Below are positions 45,546 to 55,990 of a DNA stretch of 64,000 nt, piece after piece; within the stretch, counting starts at the first letter, position 1; the number at the start of each line of letters is the position of its first letter. Below the pieces are notes generated by a model, which was given only the letters and a program-made list of their open reading frames with translations, was not told the origin of the DNA and searched no databases. The stretch is from Campylobacteraceae bacterium (lineage in GTDB: Bacteria > Campylobacterota > Campylobacteria > Campylobacterales > Arcobacteraceae): the NCBI GenBank assembly GCA_013373175.1, contig JABXII010000014.1:124001-188000 (forward strand). Direction: 5' to 3'. The position numbers and the translations under genes were made by a program.

Positions 45546-46430
45546 ATGGCAAAAAGTTTATACGAAACATTAGAAATTAATGAAAATGCTAGTGCAGATG
45601 AGATTAAAAAAGCATATAGAAAATTAGCAAGAAAATATCACCCTGATGTAAATAAAGATTCAGGAGCAGAAGATAAGTTTAAAGAGATTAATGCGGCCTA
45701 TGAAGTTTTAAGTGACCCAGAAAAGAAACAACAATATGATCAATTTGGTGATTCAATGTTTGGTGGTCAAAACTTCCATGATTTTGCAAGAGGTCAAGGT
45801 CAAGGTGTTGATTTAGATGAAATTCTAAGACAAATGTTTGGACAACAAGGAGGATTTGGTTCTTCTGGATTCTCACAAGGTGGTTTTGGAGGATTTGGTG
45901 GCTTTAACCAAGGTTTTGATGAACCAGACTTAGATACACAAGCACAAATCACAGTTGCCTTTGACGTAGCTGTTTTAGGTGGGAAACAACATATCTCTTT
46001 AAATGGCGATTCTTTTGATGTTAAGATTCCAGAAGGAATTAATGATGGACAAAAAATCCGTGCTAAAGGAAAAGGGAAATCATACCAAGGTCAAAGAGGA
46101 GATTTAATTATTAAGATTAATGTTGCTCCTAGTCCAGAATATGAAAGAGATGGTTCTACACTTACAAAAGTGTTTGATATTCCTTTAAAAACTGCTCTAT
46201 TTGGTGGTAAAGTTGAAATTAAAACTATTCATAAAACTATTACTTTAAAAGTACCACAGAATACTAAACAATATCAAAAGTTTAGAGTTAAAGAGCTTGG
46301 AGTATTAGATAGAAAAACATCAACAAAAGGTGATCTTCATTTAAAGGCAAATATAGTTTTACCAAAAGTTGAAGATTTAGATGAGAGTTTACAGGAGGTT
46401 TTAAAAGAAAAACTACCTGAAACAATATAG
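45546..46430 (+). CDS. cbpA: CbpA-type DnaJ-family co-chaperone
   Basis: A 294-residue J-protein: J domain with HPD at residues 32-34 (KYHPDVNKD), a Gly/Phe-rich linker (about 75-125, [16 protein letters not shown]), then two C-terminal substrate-binding beta domains ([16 protein letters not shown]). The DnaJ zinc-finger repeats are absent, placing it in the CbpA class. It stimulates DnaK and is encoded with the repressor HspR, behind a HAIR operator. Confidence 0.92.
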   Translation: MAKSLYETLEINENASADEIKKAYRKLARKYHPDVNKDSGAEDKFKEINAAYEVLSDPEKKQQYDQFGDSMFGGQNFHDFARGQGQGVDLDEILRQMFGQQGGFGSSGFSQGGFGGFGGFNQGFDEPDLDTQAQITVAFDVAVLGGKQHISLNGDSFDVKIPEGINDGQKIRAKGKGKSYQGQRGDLIIKINVAPSPEYERDGSTLTKVFDIPLKTALFGGKVEIKTIHKTITLKVPQNTKQYQKFRVKELGVLDRKTSTKGDLHLKANIVLPKVEDLDESLQEVLKEKLPETI

Positions 46431-46443
46431 TAGGAGTAATATT

Positions 46444-46824
46444 ATGAATACCAATGCATATAATGAACCTGTATACTTGATTTCCGCTGTTGCAGAGATA
46501 TTAAATATTCATCCTCAAACATTAAGACAATATGAACGAGAAGGCTTAATAAAGCCTTCTAGAACTAATGGAAAAATAAGACTATATTCACAAAAAGATA
46601 TAGACCATATAAAATATGTACTTACATTAACAAGAGAGTTAGGAATCAATCTAGCTGGTGTTGATTTAATTTTACAATTGAATAAAAAAATAGAAAAACT
46701 TGAAAATGAAATTACTTCTTATCAAGCAAAAATGAAAGATATAAATAAATTTGGTATTGTTCCAAACTCTAAAGCATTAGTTATTAAAAAAAGTTCTTAT
46801 GATATAGTTATATTTGAAGAGTAG
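46444..46824 (+). CDS. hspR: MerR-family heat-shock repressor HspR
   Basis: A 126-residue repressor. The N-terminal MerR-type winged helix shows VYLISAVAEILNIHPQTLRQYEREGLIKPSRTNGKIRLYS-like order (positions 10-50), followed by a coiled coil (about 75-105). HspR binds HAIR inverted repeats to repress chaperone genes, and one lies in front of this operon. AGGAGT precedes the ATG 13 bases after cbpA. A palindromic terminator covers the stop. Confidence 0.92.
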   Translation: MNTNAYNEPVYLISAVAEILNIHPQTLRQYEREGLIKPSRTNGKIRLYSQKDIDHIKYVLTLTRELGINLAGVDLILQLNKKIEKLENEITSYQAKMKDINKFGIVPNSKALVIKKSSYDIVIFEE

Positions 46825-46840
46825 AAAATTTTCTACTCTT
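46817..46840. terminator. Palindromic terminator between hspR and ftsZ
   Basis: A 24-bp perfect palindrome (arms AAGAGTAGAAAA / TTTTCTACTCTT) spans both stop codons of the convergent hspR and ftsZ genes. Usable in both directions. Confidence 0.65.
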
Positions 46841-47975
46841 GATTTAAACTATACTGCATTCTATAGTTTCTCATTAAAGGTGGTATATCTAAATAGTTTT
46901 CATCATCTGGACTTAACTGTTTAGTTTTATTATCACTTGAGTCTTCTGTTTCTACTATTGGTTCATCATCTTTAGATTCAAAACCTGTTGCTACAATAGT
47001 AATTTTAACTTCATCTGTTTCAAGTGTATTATCTGATGTTGTACCAAAAATAATTTCTGCATTTGAATCAATTGTTTCATGGATTTTTGACATTACATCA
47101 TTAATAGCAAATAGTGAAACTTGAGGGTGAATATTAAAGTGAATAAGAATACCTTTTGCTCCACCTAATGATACTTTATCAAGTAATGGAGATTCAATAG
47201 CATCTTCTAAAGCTCTTTGAGCTGCAGCTTCACCTTTTGCTTTACCAATACCCATTAAAGCCATACCTTTGTGCTGCATGATAGTTTTAACATCAGCAAA
47301 GTCAGTATTAATATCAGAGTTACCTGGAGTAAGAATTACTTCTGTCATACCATTTACTGCTTGATAAAGAATATTATCAATGATTTTAAAGGCATCTTTC
47401 ATTCCCACATTTTCATCAATGATTTCTAATAATCTATCATTAGGAACTACGATAATTGAATCAGATACTTTTTTAATCTCTTCTAATCCAAGATTTGCAA
47501 GCCCTGCTCTTTTTTTACCTTCCCAAGTAAAAGGTTTAGTTACAACAGAAACTGTTAATGCACCTATTTCTTTTGCAGCTTTAGCAATAATAGCAGCAGC
47601 ACCAGTTCCAGTTCCACCACCAAGACCAGCAGCAATAAATACAATATCAGCACCCTTTAAAGCAGTTTTGATATCTTCATAACTTTCAACAGCAGAATCT
47701 CTTCCAATCTCAGGTTTCATACCTGCACCAAGACCTTTTGTTAGCTTAAGTCCTAACTGAATCTTTTTAGGTGCTTTAGATATATGTAATACTTGTAAAT
47801 CCGTATTAGCTGCAATTAAATCAATTTTATGAGAACCTTCGTTTATCATGTGATTGATCATATTACAACCACCGCCACCAACACCAATTACTGATATTTT
47901 GGCTACATTATCTGAAAGAGTTTTATTTGGCATTTCCACTTTAATATCATCCACCTTAAATAAGTTATTATCCAT
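46833..47975 (-). CDS. ftsZ: Cell-division GTPase FtsZ
   Basis: A 380-residue tubulin homologue forming the Z ring. GVGGGGCNMINHM, the tubulin signature GLGGGTGTGAA, VVPNDRLLEI and the C-terminal tail SPDDENYLDIPPLMRNYR (FtsA/ZipA-binding peptide region) are all present. The start is ATG 47975, sharing a base with the ftsA stop (TAATG), with GGAG eight bases upstream; a GTG at 47984 is less likely. Standard ftsA-ftsZ coupling. Confidence 0.97.
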   Translation of the reverse strand: MDNNLFKVDDIKVEMPNKTLSDNVAKISVIGVGGGGCNMINHMINEGSHKIDLIAANTDLQVLHISKAPKKIQLGLKLTKGLGAGMKPEIGRDSAVESYEDIKTALKGADIVFIAAGLGGGTGTGAAAIIAKAAKEIGALTVSVVTKPFTWEGKKRAGLANLGLEEIKKVSDSIIVVPNDRLLEIIDENVGMKDAFKIIDNILYQAVNGMTEVILTPGNSDINTDFADVKTIMQHKGMALMGIGKAKGEAAAQRALEDAIESPLLDKVSLGGAKGILIHFNIHPQVSLFAINDVMSKIHETIDSNAEIIFGTTSDNTLETDEVKITIVATGFESKDDEPIVETEDSSDNKTKQLSPDDENYLDIPPLMRNYRMQYSLNQE

Positions 47976-49384
47976 TAGAACCACTCCGTGATCATATTCC
48001 AGATCTTACCTACACCTTTCTTTTTACTATTTTCTGGCAACCTAGTAAGTGTAGTTGCGTTATCTGGATTTGTTTTAGATGAATTTGTAGCTTGTTCTCT
48101 TCTAACTTTTGGTTGTTCTTTTTGAACAATTTTCTCTTTAGTAGAAGATAAAGCAATATCATCATCCATTTTAGCTGTATTATCGTTTGTTTTTCTTTTT
48201 TTGATTAAGTTTTTATTTGAATCTAATTCAAAACCTCTATTAGGCTCTAAAGAGTAAAGTAAAATACCAACGATAGTTGCCATTTTTGAGTCTTCAAAAC
48301 TTAAATACCCATTTTCAATATTTACAGGATTTGAGATTTTAGTTGGAAAATTATCAAAAACTAATGATGTTAACTCTTTTAAACCATTTAGTTTACTCAT
48401 TCCACCAGTAAGAACAATTCCTGCTCCAAGGTTTTCATGAATTCCACTTTTCTTTAAATCTTTTTTAACTAAAGATAAAGTTTCTTCAACTCTTGCATGA
48501 ACAATAGTTTGAACATACTCTAAAGATACTTCAGAAGAATTCTTCTCATCACCAATTCTTGGTGTTCTAATTTTCTTATGTGTTAGTTCTTCACTAGTTT
48601 TTAATAAATCACCATATTCAGTTTTGATTTTTTCTGCTGCTAATGGTGGAGTATGCAGCATTACAGAAAGGTCATTTGTAATATGATTTGAACCAACAGG
48701 AATAAACCCATTATAAATCATAGAATGACCTCTGTAACATACAAACTCTGTAGTTGTAGAACCTATATTAATAACAGTTGCACCAAACTTTTTTTGCTGT
48801 TCATCTAAAACAGAAATAGCTGCAGCATAACCATCTAATATAAAGTTGTTTACAGAAAGTCCTGCAATCTTCATTGCAGATTTTATATTTGTTAGAGCTG
48901 TTTTCTTTGCAGTTAATACAAAAACAGATGCTTCAAGTCTTGAACCATTCATATTTAATGGATTTTCTACATCTGAAGAGTCATCAATTTTATATGAGAT
49001 AGGGATAACATGGACAACTTCATACTCAGGTATTATTGTTGCATTATAAAGTGCCATTTGAAGTACTTGGTTAATCTCATTTTCTGTAATTAATCCATTT
49101 GGTACATTTACACTTCCTGCACTTCTAATACCTTTAGTATAAGCCCCTGAAATAGAAACAATTGTAGAATCAAACTCTTCAGTTGTATTTTTTTTAGCAA
49201 TCAATACAGCATCTTTTATGCTCTTTGAAGCAGCCTCAATATTTGATATTACACCTTTATTTATCCCACTACTTTTTGATGAGCCAGTTCCCAATATATT
49301 TATTTTATAATCTAAGTTATTTCTAGCAATTACTGCTGTTATATTAGACGAACCAATGTCAATTGCTAAAAGAGTTTTATTCAA
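47975..49384 (-). CDS. ftsA: Cell-division protein FtsA
   Basis: A 469-residue actin-like membrane tether for FtsZ. LAIDIGSSNITAVIA (phosphate 1), VINIGSTTTEFVCY (phosphate 2) and GIVLTGGMSKLNGL (adenosine) are in place. A long charged linker precedes the C-terminal amphipathic helix VGKIWNMITEWF, the membrane-targeting sequence. Starts at TTG 49384 with GGAG six bases upstream, close behind ppiD. Confidence 0.95.
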   Translation of the reverse strand: MNKTLLAIDIGSSNITAVIARNNLDYKINILGTGSSKSSGINKGVISNIEAASKSIKDAVLIAKKNTTEEFDSTIVSISGAYTKGIRSAGSVNVPNGLITENEINQVLQMALYNATIIPEYEVVHVIPISYKIDDSSDVENPLNMNGSRLEASVFVLTAKKTALTNIKSAMKIAGLSVNNFILDGYAAAISVLDEQQKKFGATVINIGSTTTEFVCYRGHSMIYNGFIPVGSNHITNDLSVMLHTPPLAAEKIKTEYGDLLKTSEELTHKKIRTPRIGDEKNSSEVSLEYVQTIVHARVEETLSLVKKDLKKSGIHENLGAGIVLTGGMSKLNGLKELTSLVFDNFPTKISNPVNIENGYLSFEDSKMATIVGILLYSLEPNRGFELDSNKNLIKKRKTNDNTAKMDDDIALSSTKEKIVQKEQPKVRREQATNSSKTNPDNATTLTRLPENSKKKGVGKIWNMITEWF

Positions 49385-49387
49385 TTA

Positions 49388-50851
49388 CTACTCCTCTAAA
49401 GAGATTGAAGATTGTACTTCATACCTATTTTCTAAATTTTTTATTAAGTTATTAATTAACTCTTGATTTAATAGTTTATCTACTGTTGATTTAACAGCTT
49501 CATTTTTAGATTCATCATATTGCGCTAATTTTGCATCTTCTATTTTATATAATACAATTTTATTTCCTAAATTAACTTTTCCTTGCTTTTGCGTACTTTC
49601 AAAAAGTTTATTTAAAAAGCTTAAAGCCTCTTGTGGCTGAAGCTCTGGGATTTTTGTATAAGAGTCTCTTGAAACATAACCTAAACTTCTACCATTGAAG
49701 TTTTCTAACTCTTTTTTAGATAATTTTTCTAATGCCTTATTTAAAGCAATTGATTCATAGTTTTTAGCCACTTGCTCTTTTGCTTGTTCATATGATAATG
49801 GCTTTGGAAGTCCTTTATTTAAAACTTTTACTACAATAAAGTTTCCATCGTGGATAAATGGTTTTAAAACATCCCCAGGTACTGCACCATCAATTTTTTC
49901 TAAACCTTCTTGAGAATATGCTAATTTGCTTTCTTCTATTTCAACTTCTTTAGTGAATTTTTCTTCACCTTTTTTAAGTTTTAAGTATTTTTTTAGAGCC
50001 TCTTTTTTTGTAGCTTTTTCACTTAACACTTGAATCATATCTTCTTTTGCTTCATCAAATGTTTTAAGTTTTCCATCTTCTTTTCTATAGTCAGTTTTAA
50101 AATTCTTGTAGTGTTCTTTTAACTCTTCATCAGAAAAAGGTTTAGTTTCTACAGAAACCTCTTCAAATGCTAATTTAACAGTTGGTTCAGAAACATAACT
50201 ATTTTTATTTTCTTCCCAATATTTTTTTAATTCATCTTCTGTTACATTAACTTCTACATTATTTGCATTTAGTACTTTGATACTTACTTTATCTTGTGCA
50301 AATAGTAATTTATTTAAGTTTTCTAACTCTTTTGCATTTGCTTGTATTTGAAATAATGATTCAACTTTTTGTAAAAGAATATCTCTTTTTACAGAAGCTT
50401 CAAATTCAGTCGGGTTTGATCTATTTTGTTGAAGTACTTTGATATATGTGTCTTTATCAAACTTACCATCTTTTAAAAATGCAGGGATTTGAACTAATTG
50501 CTTAGCAATCTCTTCATTTGTAACATCAAGACCTAGTTCATCTGCAAATGATAAAATAAGATTTTTTTGAATAACTAATTTATAAGCTGCATCTTTTAGT
50601 TTAAGTTTATCAGCCATTTCTTGATTAAACTGGTTTCCAAACATTCTTGCATATTGGTCATAAAGACTTGAATATTCTCTTTGATACTCTTCAACACTTA
50701 CTTCTCTATCACCTATAACAGCTACTGCACCGCCTTTAGAACCATAGTCGTAAGACCCCCATCCTACAAAACCAGCTCCTACGAAAGCTATTGTACTTAT
50801 CCAAATAGTTATAACAAGCCACTTTTTGTGTCTTTGCATCCACGTTATCAT
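49388..50851 (-). CDS. ppiD: PpiD-like periplasmic folding protein (SurA/PPIase family)
   Basis: A 487-residue protein anchored by one N-terminal helix (KWLVITIWISTIAFVGAGFVGWG), followed by a SurA-N-like domain (GDREVSVEEYQREYSSLYDQYARMF) and a degenerate parvulin-type region (YSQEGLEKIDGAVPGDVLKPF). The parvulin catalytic motif is poorly preserved, as in PpiD proteins, which mainly act as chaperones at the SecYEG exit. First gene of the ppiD-ftsA-ftsZ run, three bases before ftsA. Confidence 0.82.
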   Translation of the reverse strand: MITWMQRHKKWLVITIWISTIAFVGAGFVGWGSYDYGSKGGAVAVIGDREVSVEEYQREYSSLYDQYARMFGNQFNQEMADKLKLKDAAYKLVIQKNLILSFADELGLDVTNEEIAKQLVQIPAFLKDGKFDKDTYIKVLQQNRSNPTEFEASVKRDILLQKVESLFQIQANAKELENLNKLLFAQDKVSIKVLNANNVEVNVTEDELKKYWEENKNSYVSEPTVKLAFEEVSVETKPFSDEELKEHYKNFKTDYRKEDGKLKTFDEAKEDMIQVLSEKATKKEALKKYLKLKKGEEKFTKEVEIEESKLAYSQEGLEKIDGAVPGDVLKPFIHDGNFIVVKVLNKGLPKPLSYEQAKEQVAKNYESIALNKALEKLSKKELENFNGRSLGYVSRDSYTKIPELQPQEALSFLNKLFESTQKQGKVNLGNKIVLYKIEDAKLAQYDESKNEAVKSTVDKLLNQELINNLIKNLENRYEVQSSISLEE

Positions 50852-50919
50852 AAAATATTATCCTCTGAAAAATTTTAGATATAATACATGAAGATTACTT
50901 TTATAAAGGTAAAATATTA

Positions 50920-53220
50920 TTAAAGTTTTTTTGAAAGAAGGTCATTTATTACAGATTCACGCTTTGTTGTTTCTATTCTTTTACAAGCACTTTTGAAAGC
51001 TTCTTCTTCACCCACAATAAAACACATATCTTTAGCTCTTGTAATTGCTGTATATAAAAGTTTTGTATTATGCATAATATAGTGGGAAAAACTCATAGGA
51101 ATTAGTGCATTTTCATACTCCATTCCTTGAGTTTTATGAATAGTCAAACAATATGCAAGTGATAATAATGAGCTTAAGCCATCAAACTCATAAAAAACCA
51201 CCATATCATCATTTGGATATAAGACAATACACTTTTGCTCTTCAGTATCTATTTTTATAATAAGTCCAAGTTGCCCATTAAAAACTCTTTTTTCCATAAA
51301 CTCAGTGGAACCTGTTTTATACATATGCATAGTTTGAGCTTTCATATTTTCATTTTTGATGTGAATTACTTTATCACTCATTTTATATTCATAAAGTTTA
51401 CTTTTATAACCCTCTTTTTTAGAATGATTAAATAAAGATTGAAGTTGCATATTAAGATTTTCAACACCTAAAACTCCTGCTTTCATAGGAGTAATTACTT
51501 GAAAAAGTGTTAATGCTGAAGAAATCTCTTTTTTCTTTATATATTCATAATATTTTCGTATATAATGACTAGAGATATTTAAAATAGTATTTAAAATTGA
51601 TTCCCCTATTTTGCTTCTTACATCAGAAAATTCATTTTGAGAACTTGAATTTTTAACGGCATAATAATTGTTTATTGAGACATCAATAAACTCAAAATCT
51701 TTATAATCATTTTTATACTCAGGAACTTGACCTTGTCTAATATCATTTGCAATAACTGCAATAGCTTGGTCTTCACTTTGTCTATAGATTTTAGTTAGTT
51801 TACAAATAGGTGCTAAGTCAAACTTAATTGCATCTGCTAAAATATTTCCTGCACCAATTGCAGGAAGCTGACCATCATCTCCTACAATAATAAATATAGT
51901 ATCATCATGTATTTTCTTAATAAGATTATAAAACATAACAGAATTAACCATAGAAGCTTCATCAAGTAAAATTACTTTGTGGGGGAAAAACTCTTTATCT
52001 TCATGCTTTACAAATAAAGATTGAATAGTTGAACTATTATATCCTGTAGTATCAGAGATTCTTTGACTAGCAATTCCACTTAAAGCAATAGTAATGATAT
52101 CATCATAGGCAACTATCTCTTCAAGTAGTTCTAAAACTGCCCTACTAGAAGTTGATTTACCAGTTCCTGCATAACCTATTAAAAATAGTGTTTTATGTCC
52201 ATCATTTATAAGTTCAACTGCTTTTTTTTGTTCTTCACTTAAAGTAAAGCCTAAAGTTTTCTCTTTTTTTTCTACATATTCATCAAAAGAAGCAATTATT
52301 TTTTTATTTCTTTCATTTTCTCTTCTTTGAAAAAACTCTAATATTCTTCTTTCTGCAAAATATAGCATTGAAGGAGAAATTCTATGCTCACTTGTTTGAA
52401 ATACTTCTTCTTCAACAAGCATATCAGAAACAACTTTTTCATATAAAATCTCTTCATTTCTAAAATGTAAACTCTCATCTAATAACTTATATAAATGAGA
52501 CTTGTCAATTGAAGAGTTTCCATTGTTATCACAAAACTCTCGTAAAGTATAGTTTACACAAGCACTTATTCTAAAATCAGACTTAGGATCTATTCCTAAA
52601 GCTTTTGCTATTTCATCTGCTCTTTTAAAACCAATACCTTTTATATTTATAAGAATATATGGATTATTTTTTATCTTATCAATTAAATTATCTACTTCAC
52701 TAAAATGAGAATAGATTTTATTGATTAAATTTGAAGTTACACCAAATTTTGATAAGAATTTCCCTAATTCACGCAAGTGTTTAAACTTTTGCCAAGAAGC
52801 AACTATCTTTTCTAGTTTCTTCTCTTTTATTCCTTTAAACTGTAAAAGCTCTCCTGGGTTTTCATTTAGTATTTTTACAAGTTCATCTTCAGTATATTTT
52901 TCTAAAAGCTCTTTTGCAAACTTCTTACCCACACCTTTAACAATTTTAGTTAAGAAGAAAAACATCTCTGCTTCTTTTAACTCTAAAGTTTCAAACTCAA
53001 ACTGAACACCATATTTTTTGTGTGTTGTCCAATTTCCTTTTAATAAAACTTCTTCCCCAACAATCTTTTCAATCTCTGTATCATAATAGTTACCACAAAT
53101 TTTTTGATTATTTTCAAGTACTGCTATTACATAGTTATTTTCATCATTTTTGTATAGAACTTTTTTCAAAACCCCTGAAAGATTGAAGGTTTTGTGTTCT
53201 TCATAAGTAGAATCAGACAA
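50920..53220 (-). CDS. recD2: RecD2-like superfamily 1B DNA helicase
   Basis: A 766-residue 5'-3' helicase. An N-terminal OB-like domain (SGVLKKVLYKNDENNYVIAVL) and helix-hairpin-helix region (GVGKKFAKELLEKY, FKGIKEKKLEKI) characterise RecD2 rather than RecBCD RecD. Walker A LIGYAGTGKST, Walker B VILLDEASMVN, TKIYRQSEDQ and the UvrD-like C-terminal SLAYCLTIHKTQGMEY follow. Two bases separate it from the preceding hypothetical gene. Confidence 0.87.
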   Translation of the reverse strand: MSDSTYEEHKTFNLSGVLKKVLYKNDENNYVIAVLENNQKICGNYYDTEIEKIVGEEVLLKGNWTTHKKYGVQFEFETLELKEAEMFFFLTKIVKGVGKKFAKELLEKYTEDELVKILNENPGELLQFKGIKEKKLEKIVASWQKFKHLRELGKFLSKFGVTSNLINKIYSHFSEVDNLIDKIKNNPYILINIKGIGFKRADEIAKALGIDPKSDFRISACVNYTLREFCDNNGNSSIDKSHLYKLLDESLHFRNEEILYEKVVSDMLVEEEVFQTSEHRISPSMLYFAERRILEFFQRRENERNKKIIASFDEYVEKKEKTLGFTLSEEQKKAVELINDGHKTLFLIGYAGTGKSTSSRAVLELLEEIVAYDDIITIALSGIASQRISDTTGYNSSTIQSLFVKHEDKEFFPHKVILLDEASMVNSVMFYNLIKKIHDDTIFIIVGDDGQLPAIGAGNILADAIKFDLAPICKLTKIYRQSEDQAIAVIANDIRQGQVPEYKNDYKDFEFIDVSINNYYAVKNSSSQNEFSDVRSKIGESILNTILNISSHYIRKYYEYIKKKEISSALTLFQVITPMKAGVLGVENLNMQLQSLFNHSKKEGYKSKLYEYKMSDKVIHIKNENMKAQTMHMYKTGSTEFMEKRVFNGQLGLIIKIDTEEQKCIVLYPNDDMVVFYEFDGLSSLLSLAYCLTIHKTQGMEYENALIPMSFSHYIMHNTKLLYTAITRAKDMCFIVGEEEAFKSACKRIETTKRESVINDLLSKKL

Positions 53221-53222
53221 TA

Positions 53223-53576
53223 TTAATATCCGTCATCAAATTTAGATTTTTTATGTTTATCTTTTTTGTAAGTACTTCTTTTCTTTTCTCTTTGTATATG
53301 GTTAGCTTCTTTAAGTAAGTTTGCTCTTTCTTCTTCAAACTCTTCACTAGAACTATCTGCATATTGAAGAGTCTTATTGATAAAAGCAATTAATTGCGTA
53401 AGATAAGGCGAATTAAGTTCAACGGCTTTTACTCTTTTTATGTCTTCATAGTTTTTTTTAGTTCTTTCTTTAAATAGTTCTTTATCAAAGTTTTCTAGCC
53501 TTAATAAAGAGACAGTTCTTGTAAAGAACTTCTCCAGTACTCTTATATATCTAACTCTTAGTTGTTTTTCGTGCAT
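53223..53576 (-). CDS. Hypothetical 117-aa charged protein
   Basis: Not recognised. Helical, rich in Arg, Lys and Glu, with a basic C-terminal tail (REKKRSTYKKDKHKKSKFDDGY) suited to nucleic-acid or acidic-protein contact. No signal peptide or membrane segment. It lies two bases before recD2 and 18 bases after fliW on the same strand, so it is probably cotranscribed, but nothing in the sequence connects it to either function. Confidence 0.6.
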   Translation of the reverse strand: MHEKQLRVRYIRVLEKFFTRTVSLLRLENFDKELFKERTKKNYEDIKRVKAVELNSPYLTQLIAFINKTLQYADSSSEEFEEERANLLKEANHIQREKKRSTYKKDKHKKSKFDDGY

Positions 53577-53594
53577 AAGTATTTGAATCTTTTT

Positions 53595-53975
53595 TTAAAA
53601 TTTTGGAAGTATATCGTTTAGACTATCTAAGCCTAACTCATGTAAATCTAAATGTATTTGTCCCATTTTCATTGATTTATTATTCATTATTAATGGAGCA
53701 AAAATATTCATTGAAGAATCAGATGTTTGAGCTTGTAAAACAAATATATAAAAAATAGATAAATCAGAGATATTCTCTATTTCTAATTTTGCTATAAAAT
53801 CCTCAGGTAACTCGAACTCTAAAGACTTTAGTGCTCCAAAACTCATAAGTCTAATAGTTTCACCTGTCTCAACACCTTCTATCATAGAAAAGAAATCATC
53901 TAATTTAGATAACTCAAACTCTTTTTCTCTTTCAAAGCCATCAATAGGAGTAACTACTTCAAATTTCATCTTCAA
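53595..53975 (-). CDS. fliW: Flagellar assembly factor FliW
   Basis: A 126-residue FliW: FEVVTPIDGFEREKEFEL at the start, then IRLMSFGALKSLEFELPEDF and the conserved SIFYIFVLQAQTSDSSMNIFAPLIMN. FliW binds flagellin and relieves or imposes CsrA control of flagellin translation. ATG 53975 or 53969 could be used; AAGG precedes the first. It is divergent from fliK. The flagellin of this window lies about 31 kb away. Confidence 0.85.
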   Translation of the reverse strand: MKMKFEVVTPIDGFEREKEFELSKLDDFFSMIEGVETGETIRLMSFGALKSLEFELPEDFIAKLEIENISDLSIFYIFVLQAQTSDSSMNIFAPLIMNNKSMKMGQIHLDLHELGLDSLNDILPKF

Positions 53976-54054
53976 CCTTTATTAATGATTTTGATTGTAC
54001 AAAAATAAAAATTTGATGTCAATATATATAATATTTTATGATATACTTTAAATT

Positions 54055-55989
54055 ATGATAGTTTCTAATAATAATCTACTGAAAATTCTTTTGCCAAATG
54101 ATAATAAAGTTTTAAAAGATGCACTAAAAGAAGCAGATATTAAAACCTTAGTAAATATAAAAAAAGGTGATGTAAGTGTAGATGATATATTAAAAGACCT
54201 TTTTACACAGGCTAAAACAGGAACTAAAACAAATGCTTCAATAGAAAACTTATTAAAAAACTCTACTATTTTTAAGGACTTAGGAAGTTTTAGTAAAAAT
54301 ATTGAGACACTTTTAAAACAAACTTCCCAAAATGAGACTCTTCAGAAGTTTAAACCCCAACTAGAAGCTTTGTTAAAAAATCTTGGGAATATTGATGAAA
54401 ATGTATTAAAAAACTCCCTTGATAAATCGGGAGTATTTTTAGAATCCAAAATGCTTTCTCAATCACAGGCAAAAACTTCTTTACCAAAGGATTTAGAAAA
54501 TATTTTAAATCAAATAAAAACTATTTTAAAACAAATAGATATTCCTCAAGCAAAAAATATTTCACAAATAATAGATAAACTTTTAAATCAAAATATTAAA
54601 GGACGTGATGCTAATCCTAGTGAAAACTTAAAGGATTTGAAAGCTTTAACTTCACAGTTAGAAACCCTTGGTAAATCCTTGCAGAACAAACAAACTGCAA
54701 ATTTAGAGCAATTAACAAGTAGTTTAAAAAATATTTCAAATCAAATACAATTAACCCAATCAAAAATAGACAATGGTTCTGCAACCCAAATAGAAAAACT
54801 TATTCATAATAAAAGTGAAGCTCTTGCAACAACAAGGGATGTTTTATTAAACTTAAAAAATGAAATATTACAAAACAATAATTTGCCAAATAAACAAAAT
54901 TTATTAAAGCAAATAGATAATCTACTTCAAACAAAAGAGTTAAATACAAATGTAAATCCTGCAACGATAAAAACTGCTTTAAATCAAGTTGTCAATGAAA
55001 GTTTATCAATTTTAAAAGATACTATTGTTTCACTGCAAAATAAACAACCTATAAATGCAGAAAAAGTATTAAATACTTTGCAAAATATCTCGTCTCAACT
55101 ACAAACAAACCAAGTTAAAAATGAAACTATATCTCAAGTAAAAGATATATTACAAAACCTAAAAAATGAACTTATTTTAGATAAGAACATTCCAAATAAA
55201 CCAGCTTTATTAAATCAAATAGACAACTTACTTCAAAATAAAAGTATGGACTCTTTAAATTTAAAACCTACTATTAATAATTTAACTTCAAATATAGAAA
55301 CTTTATTAAAAAATTTAAAAACAACTATTGCACAAGCAAACCAAGGTAATACAAATCAAGGAAGTTTTGAAAAAATAGATAAGGCCTTATCTAAACTTGA
55401 ACAAACTACTCAAAGTTTTATACAAAATTTAAATAGAGGTGATAATCCTAAGAATAGTAGTTCTAATTTGCAAAATGATATGAAAGCTATTTTATTAAAA
55501 GTTCAAGAAGAACTATCAACAAATACAACAGACCCAAAAGCTAGTGATACATCAAAACAAATTGATAAGGTACTAACTCAAATAGAATATCATCAACTTT
55601 TATCTATAGTTTCTAATAGTAATAGTGTTTATATTCCTTTTATTTGGGATATCTTAGAAGATGGCTCAATTTCTATGAGAGAGGGAAAAGAAGAGAAATT
55701 CTATTGTGAAATTAATTTAAACCTAAAAGAGTTTGGAGAAACAAGACTTTTACTTGGACTTTATGATAAAAATAAATTAGACTTAACAATTTATGCCACA
55801 AAAGAGCATTTTAAACAAGCAATAAAAGATAATATATACAAACTAAAAAGAGCTATGAATTCAGTTGAATTAATACCTATGAATATTCATATTTTAGATT
55901 TTGATAAAGAGAAAAAAGAGGAAATCAAAAAAACTGATGTATATACTCAAAATGCAAGCCTTGGCTTTGGCGTGGATATAAAGGCATAA
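54055..55989 (+). CDS. fliK: Flagellar hook-length control protein, FliK-like
   Basis: A 644-residue protein: a long Asn/Gln/Leu/Lys-rich region (about 1-510) with three diverged repeats of about 100 residues, followed by a FliK/Flg_hook C-terminal domain (FYCEINLNLKEFGETRLLLGLY, ELIPMNIHILDF). The long flexible N-part would act as the measuring ruler, and the C-domain would contact FlhB for the substrate switch. Consistent with this, an FlhB-tail protein gene follows after one base. No strong ribosome site. Confidence 0.72.
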   Translation: MIVSNNNLLKILLPNDNKVLKDALKEADIKTLVNIKKGDVSVDDILKDLFTQAKTGTKTNASIENLLKNSTIFKDLGSFSKNIETLLKQTSQNETLQKFKPQLEALLKNLGNIDENVLKNSLDKSGVFLESKMLSQSQAKTSLPKDLENILNQIKTILKQIDIPQAKNISQIIDKLLNQNIKGRDANPSENLKDLKALTSQLETLGKSLQNKQTANLEQLTSSLKNISNQIQLTQSKIDNGSATQIEKLIHNKSEALATTRDVLLNLKNEILQNNNLPNKQNLLKQIDNLLQTKELNTNVNPATIKTALNQVVNESLSILKDTIVSLQNKQPINAEKVLNTLQNISSQLQTNQVKNETISQVKDILQNLKNELILDKNIPNKPALLNQIDNLLQNKSMDSLNLKPTINNLTSNIETLLKNLKTTIAQANQGNTNQGSFEKIDKALSKLEQTTQSFIQNLNRGDNPKNSSSNLQNDMKAILLKVQEELSTNTTDPKASDTSKQIDKVLTQIEYHQLLSIVSNSNSVYIPFIWDILEDGSISMREGKEEKFYCEINLNLKEFGETRLLLGLYDKNKLDLTIYATKEHFKQAIKDNIYKLKRAMNSVELIPMNIHILDFDKEKKEEIKKTDVYTQNASLGFGVDIKA

Positions 55990-55990
55990 A

